Source: Protostelium mycophagum (lineage: Eukaryota; Evosea; Variosea; Protosteliida; Protosteliaceae). Taken from it: a stretch of 21,993 nt of DNA. Below, in pieces: positions 1-8,480 of this stretch. The stretch is taken from positions 1-21,993 of the forward strand of contig KV921048.1 of the NCBI GenBank assembly GCA_002081555.1, given 5' to 3'. The translations under genes were made by a program, and so were the position numbers. Position 1 is the first letter of the stretch. The number at the start of each line of letters is the position of its first letter. The notes below the pieces were generated by a model, which saw nothing but the letters and a program-made list of their open reading frames with translations, was not told the origin of the DNA and made no database searches.

Positions 1-234
1 TTCATGCTTAACACACAAAGAAAGAAATAAATTTCGGCCTAGATTGTTCCACCAGAGCACCATAAATTCCAAAACAAGATCAAGAACATTAAAAATGGAA
101 GGAACAGAACAGGAATATATAAGGAACAGATCAGGATTATAATTTAGCTTATTCCTGCATTCTTTAACCTCTACCATTCTATATTCCCTCCCACACTATT
201 CCATCATTAAAACTCTCTTAACCACTGTCATTAC
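1..234. other. window edge, no confident exon
   Basis: This stretch follows the last recognisable exon of the minus-strand LMBD2-like gene. That exon ends at a GT donor at 234. The remaining exons of the gene should lie here or beyond the window, but I could not find a segment matching the family. One minus-strand frame stays open from about 145 to the edge. An imperfect direct repeat of about 20 nt (GGAACAGAACAGGAATATAT, then GGAACAGATCAGGATTATAA) sits at about 101-142. Confidence 0.4.
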
Positions 235-1389
235 CTTGTCTATCATATTGTCTAAATATCTTCTGTATGGATATGTTGGGCTCATCTTGTCAGAATACTT
301 CTTTATTTGCTGATATATCTCAACATCTACAATGGTGTAATCGTAATTACCTCCATCACTCTCAATTTTCCAGCCAGACACCTCTCCACTCAATCTATTT
401 ATTTTTAATTGGATATATATACAGATGTATTAATATATGTTATATGTTATATGTGTACCTTTATATACTACAGCATTGAATTGATAGACATTGAGTGTTT
501 TGAGATCATTTGAATGCAACCAATAATATTTTTGAAGTTCAATGATGGCATATCCGAGAAAAGTGATGAGTATCCCCAAGCATTTCCTAAGGCAATTATC
601 ACTCCCAGTAACTGATCACTGAAACCTGTCATTTTAATACAGACCATGATTAAACTTGTTAGTAAACAAGTGTCAAAATGACATTTGAACTTACAGGGCC
701 AGTAACTTAGTGGCCAGAGCAAAGATGAGCAATATGACACCAATGACTAACGCAATTGCGTAGAAGACCAGATTGTCTTTCACTGCGGATTTCATCCTAT
801 TCCACACACCGAAGTCGCCGCACTCATAATAGGATTGACAAAGAGGAAGAGCAGTCCTGAGTATGTCAGTCAACTGAATAGTCTGTTTATGGGTGTAAAA
901 GCTTGCATCTGTTCGATGTATTGTGGCAAAATCATATAAAGCCAACACGTTCTTCTTTGACCTACAAGGTTGCTTTCCTTGAACAGTTTGCTTCAAGTGC
1001 AAAAGAGGAATTATAGGTTGATTTCTGTGTATAACCTACCAGCACATTATGTAAAGAGACCAATAGGTGATGTTCCAAGTGATGAAAAGAAATTCTCTAC
1101 TCAAAATGATGTATGGCTTTGTGCAATCCTCGATTCCTTTCTCAATGCAAGCGTGCCATTTGGACTTGATTTGTCAATTTTTGTTTTGTTGATTCACGAA
1201 TAAAATTACCTGTGTGACCTCTATCGGTAACAATATCAGCATAAAAAAGTTGAGAAAGAGCCCGATCCATACAAAGATGAAAGGAACCCATTGTAGTTGT
1301 TTGAGATCCGCATAATAGTGTATCGTTCTCGTGACTATAAGGGCCAACAGGATTATGGCAAGAAGAAAGAGCCAGAGACCCTCTGTCAT
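235..1389 (-). CDS. LMBRD2: LMBR1 domain-containing membrane protein, LMBD2-like (5' part, frameshifted)
   Basis: This is the N-terminal part of a multi-pass membrane protein of the LMBR1 family, closest in memory to LMBD2. Modelled exons are 1389-1210, 1164-1040, 856-695, 618-459 and about 383-235. Exon 1 starts at the only ATG in frame (MTEGLWLFLLAIILL) and encodes two hydrophobic segments ending LLPIEVTQ. Exon 2 carries a TWNITYWSLYIMCW segment, matching the family's FWRVVYWTSQ region. Exon 3 gives LPLCQSYYECGDFG and a further membrane span. In exon 4, VIIALGNAW is followed by ILITFLGYAIIEL only after a one-base frame change at a GGGG run (574-577), so the gene as read is interrupted. Exon 5 encodes IYQQIKKYSDKM and PYRRYLDNMIDK, as in the family's cytosolic loop. 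The C-terminal half lies outside the window or is unrecognised. Family assignment is fairly sure; the exon 5 acceptor is approximate. In animals LMBD2 is linked to GPCR signalling, but the role here is unknown. Confidence 0.8.
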
Positions 1390-1813
1390 CCTTGCCCAGC
1401 CACAAAACAAACCACAACGGAAATTTCTTACCACACCGAACTTCCTTTTCTCTGAACTTGTCTTCGGATTTTCTACAGAAAAATGAATTCAATTATTTCG
1501 TAATGTTGCACTACAACCAGCCCCGTTGCTCCTGCAGGAATGGGTTTGCTTCTGGTTGCAGTGCCTTGCTGAGATGAATACATTTTGCACATTTGCAAAT
1601 ATTCTGACAAGAGCCAGCACAAATTAGTGATAATTTTTAAACGTCTCGTGCACCTTAGATAATTTGCGCACATAAAAAGATTAGACAAAATTTGGCCTGC
1701 CCAGAGTTGTCACAGACGGCCTTAATTTAATGCTATTCTCGCATAAGTTGAGAATATTGAAGGTGAATAATAATCCAGAATGAATGATGGATAAGAAAAA
1801 ATAAACAAAGGCA
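1390..1813. other. intergenic region, no gene seen
   Basis: This spacer separates two minus-strand genes: the 3' end of the unrecognised 217-residue gene (stop at 1814) and the start of the LMBD2-like gene (1389). Only short unsupported ORFs occur. It should hold the LMBD2 promoter and the terminator of the upstream gene, but no specific motif is convincing. Confidence 0.4.
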
Positions 1814-2535
1814 TCAAAAATTCCTCCATCTACATTCGTTGGTGTCGATGCCATACTTCTCCCTTGCAAGCTTGGCCAGTTGGGCAGTGCCACCGAGATA
1901 AGAGGACGGTATTGATTGATATGGTTGTGTCTCTACAATGAAGGGTGGTTTGAGATCAAGCTCGTATTTCTTGAAGGCATTGTGTTTGCTCTGTGCGAGA
2001 TAGGGCCACTTATTGTCTTTTACAACTGTCACCTCAACCAAGATCTAAGTAAAGGTTACTTCATTGTTATTGTATGTCAATAGATCTGAGATTATCTTTT
2101 GTGATCATTCACCTGTTCGTCTTTCTCTTGCATTTTTTGGGCCAAACATTGTGCTACTTCTGTTGAAAAGCCACCTCTCACACCATAAATCTCATAACGC
2201 TTTCTTTCTGGGGGTGGATTGATGAGATCTCTCATGGTCCTCTGATGATATACTCTCACTCTGTCATCTCTTGTGAAGCTTCTATCTGCTGGGCTGGGTT
2301 GAAATGGTTTAGCGTCCTCTGGCCGGACTGTATAATCGATACCATCTTCAGAAAGACCCATCTGTTTCCATCTCTTCTTCTCTTGCTCCGTAGGTTCCCT
2401 GACCTCTGGTATATCATTCTCTCTTGGATCTGTTGGCATTGGTGGATTCTCAATGGGCTCGTTTTCAGGGACAGGTGGTCTTCCTGCGGCCCAATCACCC
2501 CATCTTCTAAGTGGTCTGTTCATTGAGATCCCCAT
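1814..2535 (-). CDS. unrecognised conserved-looking protein, 217 aa
   Basis: Two exons, 2535-2113 and 2044-1814, are joined across a 68-nt intron (CAG|GTGAAT ... TTAG|ATC) in phase 0, giving 217 residues and a TGA stop. The N-terminal two thirds is hydrophilic and rich in Pro, Glu and Arg (RRWGDWAAGRPPVPENEP, later FQPSPADRSFTRDD). The C-terminal exon has a compact sequence with KWPYLAQSKHNAFKKYELDL and ends RWRNF. No signal peptide or membrane span is visible, and I do not recognise the family. The gene is head-to-head with enkurin, so a shared promoter and a ciliary role are possible, but that is inference only. A LINE insertion begins 5 bp upstream of its ATG, so its native 5' flank is displaced. 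Confidence 0.7.
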
Positions 2536-2540
2536 CTTTG

Positions 2541-2556
2541 CGTCGAAATGTAATGT
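2541..2556. repeat. target-site duplication, left copy (LINE)
   Basis: CGTCGAAATGTAATGT occurs here and identically at 3589-3604. The two 16-bp copies bracket the LINE fragment exactly. The left copy lies between the ATG of the minus-strand gene (2535) and the 3' tail of the element. Confidence 0.9.
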
Positions 2557-2580
2557 TTCGTTTCGTTTCGTTTCTTTATT
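2557..2580 (-). repeat. GAAAC-repeat 3' tail of the LINE
   Basis: On the minus strand this reads AATAAAGAAACGAAACGAAA, then continues directly into the target duplication. Non-LTR elements of several clades end in short tandem repeats instead of poly(A). An AATAAA hexamer overlaps the start of the tail (2575-2580). Confidence 0.75.
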
Positions 2581-2730
2581 CGCACGTAAGTGCTCCTGCT
2601 TTACAGCTGAGGCTGCTTCTCTTCGAAGATGTGGAATTGGCCTCTGGGCCTTGCCTCCTTCCGGCTAGGGTGTGTATTCTAATTTTGCAGTAAAATGTTG
2701 TGGGGAGTTTTGTCTGGCTTTGCTCTAAGA

Positions 2731-2752
2731 GCCGGTGCCGCAAGGCGCCGGC
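2731..2752 (+). other. GC-rich hairpin 1 in LINE 3' region
   Basis: GCCGGTGCC, GCAA and GGCGCCGGC form a 9-bp stem with one G-T pair and a 4-nt loop. On the plus strand the loop fits the GNRA pattern; in the element's own sense it reads TTGC. Confidence 0.65.
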
Positions 2753-2810
2753 AGATGTTTTTTGTGGTTTTTCCTGGTGCTGTTAGTGCGTTCTTGTGTC
2801 GTATGTTGAG

Positions 2811-2832
2811 CCAGGCGCCGCGAGGTGCCTGG
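2811..2832 (+). other. GC-rich hairpin 2 in LINE 3' region
   Basis: CCAGGCGCC, GCGA and GGTGCCTGG form a 9-bp stem and a 4-nt loop. It shares the GCGCC/GGTGCC core with hairpin 1 but has a different outer stem, so it looks like a related structure with covarying arms. Confidence 0.65.
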
Positions 2833-2929
2833 TTTTGCGTCAGTTATAATAATTAAAATTTTCCATTTTTATAAGAGCACAAAAAATGTCAGAGGTTATC
2901 TACGAGCTGCATCAATTTGTTTAAGTTGT

Positions 2930-2937
2930 CAGTGGGT
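2930..2937. repeat. 8-bp target duplication, left copy (MITE)
   Basis: CAGTGGGT occurs here and again at 3039-3046, immediately outside the inverted-repeat element. Confidence 0.85.
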
Positions 2938-3038
2938 TAAGGACCTGCACGAGTCCGACTCCACACGGTAAGCAACCGTGACTCGGAAATCGATACCGTG
3001 AACGAGTCACGGTAAAGTTGGACTCGTGCAGGTCCTTA
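2938..3038. mobile_element. 101-bp MITE with 19-bp perfect terminal inverted repeats
   Basis: The left end TAAGGACCTGCACGAGTCC (2938-2956) is the exact reverse complement of the right end (3020-3038). The interior has further inverted segments: ACCGTGACTCG at 2975-2985 pairs with 3003-3013, and TACCGTGA at 2994-3001 pairs with 3007-3014. The whole element can therefore fold into a branched hairpin. It has no coding capacity. It is flanked by an 8-bp direct repeat, the duplication size typical of hAT-type (and P-type) DNA transposons. It sits inside the LINE fragment, so it inserted later or was carried as a polymorphism of that LINE lineage. Confidence 0.88.
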
Positions 3039-3046
3039 CAGTGGGT
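3039..3046. repeat. 8-bp target duplication, right copy (MITE)
   Basis: CAGTGGGT, identical to 2930-2937. Confidence 0.85.
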
Positions 3047-3061
3047 GTTGTGTTTTCAACC

Positions 3062-3081
3062 ACGCCGCCGCGAGGCGGTGT
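3062..3081 (+). other. GC-rich hairpin 3 in LINE 3' region
   Basis: ACGCCGCC, GCGA and GGCGGTGT form an 8-bp stem with one G-T pair. The loop is identical to that of hairpin 2. Confidence 0.6.
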
Positions 3082-3588
3082 TGAATGGTGAGCTTGGTTT
3101 TTTTCTCTTGTGAGGTCCACCCCCTCCCACTCTGATTGCAGTGGGTCTAAACACAAGGTCTGTATCAGATCAGGGGAGGCGGTGGGGGGGGCGGGGGAGG
3201 GGCACCACACGCCCCCCTCTTGGGTAAATTTCACAATTTTTCTTGCATCTGGCTTGCCATTTCCGTTGTGGTAAGGTGTCGTTAAATTTTTTGACGGCGT
3301 CTTCCACAATCTGCACATGTTCTACTTTTGGGCAGCGCATTCTTTTTGTCACTTGCTTGAAGCTGTAGTCCGATTGCATATCACCTTGAATTTGAGGTAG
3401 GGTCGTACTGTGGCCTGGCAGCGTAACCCAGGGCTGTATTTCCCGAACTCGAATGTACTTTTTGATCTGTGCCATCAATGTTGCCCACATCTCACAATTT
3501 ATCTGCTGGGCCGCTGGGCATTCTGTGAAAATGTGCTTAATATTCTCTGTCACAAATAAATTGTTTTGTGCACAGTGTGCGCACCACT

Positions 3589-3604
3589 CGTCGAAATGTA
3601 ATGT
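3589..3604. repeat. target-site duplication, right copy (LINE)
   Basis: CGTCGAAATGTAATGT, identical to 2541-2556. It marks the 5' end of the truncated LINE and the original genomic sequence on the enkurin side. Confidence 0.9.
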
Positions 3605-3705
3605 CGAATTCACATCAGATCATCGCGGCTCGTTGTAACACCAAAAACAACGAACTTCTATTCTTAGCGGCAACGGTGACAACACAAGCACAGAAAAACA
3701 GTGAC
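3605..3705. promoter_or_regulatory. remnant of bidirectional promoter upstream of enkurin
   Basis: Removing the LINE and one target duplication leaves about 120 bp between the ATG of the minus-strand gene (2535) and that of enkurin (3706). Promoter elements for both genes should lie here, inferred only from the head-to-head layout. No specific TATA or initiator motif is convincing. Confidence 0.35.
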
Positions 3706-4705
3706 ATGTCAGGAGAGAGTATCTACGAACTGTTACAAGATGCGCCTCCGCCTGTGGTAAAGAAGGAGTTCAAGCCAAGGAGATTAGAAGACTCACCGAG
3801 CACAAAGAAGAAGCTATCCGGCACGATCGGCCCTGCAAAGTCTGTCGCAAGAGATCCTTCAAATTTCTTGAAGAAGAAGGAGAAGACAGCACCATTAGAG
3901 AAAAGTGAGCCTTGTGTTCACCCGATCGAAATCACCTTCATGATATTGTTGTGTCCTGTAGACCTGACTGATTACAGCCGACAATCGACCTAACAAAGAA
4001 CTTTTAAAGAAGTCAGTGCCTAAGGTCACGGAGAAACCAGTCATGGGCCTTGTCACACAGAAGAACTTTATTCACACAAACAAATCGGATGCTGCACACA
4101 CAGGTCAGGATTCCTCTATGATTGAATAGGACGAAGCTTAACTTGATCTAGCTCCCAAAAAATCTCAGACAACCGAATTCGATTGGACGAAAAAGCCTGA
4201 TTTTGGAAAACAACCAAAATATCTGGAAAAGGTGTGTACCTCGATTAAAATCAACTATTATCAATCAATCAAAATATTGGGGTCAGTACCCAACACTTAC
4301 TTGTCAGTAAAATAATAAAAATAATGAGTACCGTAATGATAAAGAGCTAATTCTTGAGTAGGTCAAAAAAGTTCTTAGTCAAGAGAACGAGAACCGTAAA
4401 GAAGCTGAGGAGAGAGCAAGGCAAGGAAATAAGCCAAAGATGAGAGCCCTCACATCTGAAGAAAAGGAAGAAATGCTCGAAGGCCTGCGGGCAAACTACG
4501 AGCGTGTACAAGCAGTATACAGACAGATGCCAGTTGCTCTCAACACATTAGCACAGAAGCAAAGGTGACTCATTTGACTTGTGATTCTGATTGGACTCAC
4601 ATCTCGTTCAGAAAGGAAGAATATGAGCAACAATTAGACACACTAGAGAGAGACATTCAACTTTTGTCTTCTTCAAAAGAACTTTTGGTTGCTCTTGACG
4701 ATTGA
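3706..4705 (+). CDS. ENKUR: enkurin (ciliary microtubule inner protein)
   Basis: Enkurin is a coiled-coil protein of motile cilia and sperm flagella, known as a microtubule inner protein of axonemal doublets in several eukaryotes. Five exons (3706-3904, 3978-4103, 4152-4231, 4362-4564, 4612-4705) sum to 702 nt, or 233 residues, close to the usual size of about 250. The N-terminus MSGESIYELLQDAPPP is the family's IYNLIP-type start. GPAKSVARDPSNFLKKKEK and MGLVTQKNFI follow, as in enkurin. The C-terminal part (PKYLEK, LTSEEKEEMLEGLRANYERV, then a heptad-rich end to ALDD and TGA) is the conserved enkurin domain. A 48-nt intron at 4104-4151 contains in-frame TAG and TAA; splicing it restores the frame. 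The start was chosen at the ATG giving the family N-terminus. The stop faces that of the SERBP1-like gene 157 bp away. Confidence 0.92.
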
Positions 4706-4862
4706 AAGTAAAAGAGAACAGCAGAATACACAAAAAGATAATATAAATTGAACGTGACAAGTGATAGTAGAACAAACTTGAGAAACTACCCTTTGTTTTT
4801 AAATTTTGTATTTTCCAAGTCTTCGCGGTCGGTCGCGGTTGGTTGCATGAGGCATTTGTTGC

Positions 4863-6398
4863 TTAGGCCTTTGTGGAAAGTCCTGGGAAAGCAGAAGCGT
4901 CAGTGAAGTTCAAGGCAGAACCTTGGCTGTTTCCGCGTCTCTGACCACCCTGGCCTCCTCTGCCTCCTCTTCCTCTGGTACCTCTATCCTCACGATCTCT
5001 CTTCTCCTGCTGGAATCTCAGAACTTGATCGGCGGAAACCTTCTTCTCCTTGGATTCCTTTTCCTTGGTCTTGACAACCTACATCATTCATTAAACTCTA
5101 TTACATCTAATTATGACTATTCAAATAGTACCTTGGTGGTCTTCTCGACGGCGAAAAGGGATTCCTCCTCCTTCTTAAAGGGTTGGTAGTTCTTGTAGGC
5201 AGAAGAATCTTCACCATCTCCAGCCTTTCTGGAAGGCTGAGCAGCGGAGGTACTCTTTCTCTCAGCAAGGTAAGCAGAGAGTGTGCGGACCTTGCAAAAT
5301 CAGATAACTCCATATAAATATTTTGACTCACAGGTGGCTCGTTTTCGACGGGGGCAGCAGCCTCGGTGGTCTCAGCAGGGGCAGCGGCGGTGGTCTCAGC
5401 GGTAGCCTCCTCTCCTTTTGAATTGAGAAACTCTTTAAAAAACAAAGACTAACCTTCCTTCTGGGTCTCTCCCTCAGCCACGGCAGCGGCGGTGGTGGCG
5501 GATTGTCTGAAAAATTAGCAATGTTAGATATGAAATGATGAATTACCCCTCTAAAGAGTGAGCCTCAGCATCCTCAGAGCCCCAGTTACCGGCTCCAGCG
5601 CCTCCCTTGGCAGTCTCCTTTCTACAAAAGAATTAACAAAAAGGAGCGAGAGGTGCGTACCCTCTTCCGGTTCCGGAGCGGCGGTCAAACTCGCGCTTGC
5701 CGGGTCTGGTGTCTTGGTCACCATTGTTTCTTCTTTCGTATCCTCTGTCGGGTCTGGGTCCTCTGACCTGATCTCTGGGGAGGTGAGCTCTGGGCTCTCC
5801 TCTGGCAGCGGCCTATATATAATGTCACCACAAAGTAATAACGAATAGAGTAATAATAATATAAAGAGTATTTCAGGAAAACGAGGGAAATACCTGTCCG
5901 GACTCAGCGAACTCTCCCTCAGCGGGTCTGGGGCGACGGGGCTTGTCTCCCTCGGTACGGGGACGGCGCTCTCCTTGAGGGCGGGGACGGCGTTCACCCT
6001 CTGGGCGAGGGGCACCATCAGGGCGGGGTCCACGGGGACGATCGGTTCTGGGGCCTAAAACGTTGAGAATGAAAACAGATGCACAGGACAGATGAAAACT
6101 GGATGATCAGATCTCGATTTTAGAAAATTTGATGCAAAAGATGATGATCATGGGAAAGATGTTATTCATTAAGATGACGAATGGAGGAAAACAGTATCGA
6201 AATCCTACTTCTTCCAGCGGGCTTCTGACCTTGAGTGTTTGCGGGCTTAGCAGTTACGGTAGGAGCAAGAGCAGCTGCGGCTGCGGCCTTCTTCTGCTCG
6301 ACAGCCTCCTTGGCCTTCTTGCCAGACTCTATGCCTGAAGAGTCTGACTCATCCAGGAGATCATAGATGTTGGCGAAATCGCCTAACCGACTGCTCAT
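4863..6398 (-). CDS. SERBP1: SERBP1/HABP4 (Stm1-like) RGG RNA-binding protein
   Basis: Family members bind mRNA and the ribosome; SERBP1 and Stm1 occupy the mRNA channel of idle 80S ribosomes. Eight exons (6398-6209, 6054-5894, 5812-5661, 5621-5547, 5506-5454, 5414-5332, 5290-5132, 5078-4863) sum to 1089 nt, or 362 residues, ending in TAA. The N-terminus (NIYDLLDESDSS) is the family's acidic FDLL-type motif, followed by an Ala/Lys-rich stretch. Next come Arg/Pro-rich repeats (GERRPRPQGERRPRTEG), the family signature PGKREFDRRSGTGRG and GAGNWGSEDAEAH. An Ala/Thr/Glu-rich linker precedes the conserved C-terminal block (VRTLSAYLAERK; YKNYQPFKKEEESLF), then GRGGRGGQGGQRRG boxes and LNFTDASAFPGL. 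It is unusually rich in short exons. The assignment is strong. Confidence 0.92.
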
Positions 6399-6755
6399 TG
6401 AAAAATACGGTGAATTAAGATGGGATTATAGAGGATGCTGCGTGTGCTCCTCTGATATCCACTCGATCCAAAGAACCCGAACCAAAAAGGATGCTCTGGA
6501 TGGATTCAAAAATCCGCCCAACAAAACACAAGCCGATCCAATTTTGTTATCCTTGCAATTACAAAAAAACAAGAAAGGAGTTCATCACCAAATCATTCAC
6601 AACACAAGGCAACTTGGTGTCGTCTTTAAATAGATGAATTACTCCTGTTCGATTATCTCTTTCGAAGCTTATCATTGGGTTCAATCTATAAAGGAAAAGG
6701 TCCCTGATGATCAGCTCCATGACATCTTGCAAAGAGAATGAGAAGAATGCAGGTG

Positions 6756-8361
6756 CTAAAACAATTCGTATATTGTAATGTCTTTGGTCATGTCGGCCAC
6801 ACAGAGCAATTTTTGCGTTGGGATGAAAGACAGCCAATTTATCTTGCTTCCGTGATTGACTGAGGCAATGAGGGCAGATTTCCCTGCTACTGCTGTCTTT
6901 GGCCTATTCATGATTAAAATCCCGTCAAATTATTGAATCTGATGTTACCTTGGGTCCTGAAAGTGACTGCTGGGGATAGACCAAATATTTATTTTCCCAT
7001 CATTTCCACCACTCACTAAACGTGTATCCCCCTCTGCTTCGTAGAATAATCTGTCTTCCCTTACATTCTTTCTTTACTCAGATTCGAATATTTTTAATAC
7101 TTTTTTGTGAAGAAGGGAAGAGGACTCACACTTGTGATACTCCAGCCGAGTGTGCATCTGGTATCTTCTCGAGGATTTTTTTAGAAGGGAGATGATATAT
7201 GGAGACTGAATAATCTGCAAGTGCCAAGCTCAATAGATCACCCGAAGGAGACAGGGCCAAACCGTGTGCGAGAGGCGGGTTGACCATCTGTACACTGTTT
7301 CCACTACGATTAATTTCTGCTCCTGAAGAAGATGAATACATACGATTTACAATTGGGATATATACCCAAGTTGGTATCGAATACGGCGAGTGGTCTGACC
7401 TTTATGTAATCCCAGTATACACTTCTACAGTCCTGACCACATGTCACCACTGCGCACGTCATCAATAAATAAGAATACTTCTTTTTTCATTATGAACTCA
7501 CATTCTTGTTTTCCTGGTCTAAAGGCGACACCAGTGCAGATCTAAAGAGGTCATGTTTGAAAATAATGAATCTGTTACATTAGTATGCTCACGGTCTAAC
7601 GTCTTGAAAATTCTTGGAATGTTTTCTTTGTGATCAATATCTAAAATTTGTACGTCGCCACTGTCGTCACATACTGCCAAAAGACCTCTGTACACACTCA
7701 TCTACTCCATTTAATATCATATTGTTATTCATTTATAGACATTTACAGAAAATGAGAAAGAGGACCTGATTGATATCATCTCTATTGTATTTTGGGAAGA
7801 TGCTGGATTTCCTTATGACAACAGATTCATCGCTCAAGGAGAACCGATGGATCTGTATGATTCAACAAATCATTCTTTAAATTATAGAATGTATACGATG
7901 AGAAACGACACCTGCGCGCCTACAGCCGCGAACAATTGATACTCTTCTGGATTGTCATGTTCTTCTGCTGATTTGATAGGCGCCTTCTTCTCTTTTCTAT
8001 CTCTTAAATTCCTGAATGCAATTGCTGTCACCTTGCATTTTCAGACATGATTTCGAATTGGAAATATCAACTGGATGATAATGACCAATGAACGCACTTC
8101 TTCTCCAGAGGAAGTGATCAAGCTTTTGATTGCTCGGACATCAAGAGGTTCTCCTTTGAGAATGTTCTTCAATTCCCACAGCCTCAAAGTTCCATCCTAT
8201 CTCGTCTGAGTTGATGATCGACTGTCGGTGTCTTAACTTACTGCACTGCCAGAACACAGGAGATTACCAACATCTTTTGTAACATCCATACACAAAACCA
8301 CATCTTTGTGACCTACAAGACGTCCCACTTTTCTCAATGTTGGAAGGTCTTCGTTCTCCAT
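6756..8361 (-). CDS. WDR53: WD40-repeat protein, WDR53-like
   Basis: Ten exons (8361-8242, 8196-8086, 8031-7912, 7852-7766, 7701-7579, 7541-7502, 7449-7366, 7322-7130, 7050-6949, 6903-6756) sum to 1128 nt, giving 375 residues and a TAG stop. This is about the size of WDR53. WD-type blades are visible: VGHKDVVLCMDV with DGTLRLWEL; VTAIAF; LLAVCDDSGDVQILDID; CTGVAFRPGKQELVTCGQD; VNPPLAHGLALSPSGDLL; then AGVSQV, LVSGGNDGKINIWSI and a final WLSFIP..ITIYELF. The NPxLAH and GVSQV segments are specific to WDR53 as I remember it. WDR53 is reported as a possible DCAF substrate receptor for CUL4-DDB1, but I see no direct evidence of that role. Exon 6 is only 40 nt. The E2/E3 junction is the least certain. 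The gene is divergent from the trypsin-like gene to its right. Confidence 0.88.
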
Positions 8362-8480
8362 ATCACAGATTCTGAAGAAAATTTCGCCACGATCTCTTTT
8401 TTGTCAAAAGTTGAAAAAGAGAAAAAATCATTTACAAAACGTGTTTTATCAGCTGCCTTCATCTGCAGAGCAGTCATGCT

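Larger units (their letters stand above)
2557..3588 (-). mobile_element. 5'-truncated non-LTR retrotransposon (LINE) copy
   Basis: A 1032-bp insertion in minus orientation is flanked by 16-bp direct repeats. Its 5' end (3588) enters mid-gene in an ORF encoding the C-terminal zinc-binding part of a LINE reverse transcriptase. The sequence WCAHCAQNN, then KHIFTECP, gives a C-x2-C-x12-H-x4-C pattern. The ORF continues to about 3170, and a second frame downstream is also open. The 3' part is non-coding, contains several GC-rich hairpins, and ends in an AATAAA-containing, GAAAC-repeated tail against the target duplication. Severe 5' truncation, a simple-repeat tail and a variable-length TSD are classic marks of target-primed reverse transcription. 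The element carries a nested MITE. No reverse transcriptase core or endonuclease domain remains, so it is a dead copy. The clade is not determined. Confidence 0.88.

Noticed and set aside
4104-4151. In-frame TAG and TAA within enkurin, suggesting a ciliate-like code with stop codons read as Gln.
   Set aside because: A 48-nt GT-AG intron at exactly 4104-4151 removes both and keeps the reading frame. The 1015-codon PI3K, TAF6, SERBP1-like and acyl-CoA synthetase models contain no internal TAA/TAG and several genes end naturally on them.
5551-6033. 160-codon minus ORF rich in Pro, Glu and Ser.
   Set aside because: It is a frame-shifted reading of the Arg/Gly/Pro-rich exons of the SERBP1-like gene and runs through its introns.
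6711-6756. Possible read-through of the WDR53-like TAG to a TGA 15 codons later.
   Set aside because: The protein ends at the position expected from the family (ITIYELF), and no other gene supports read-through.
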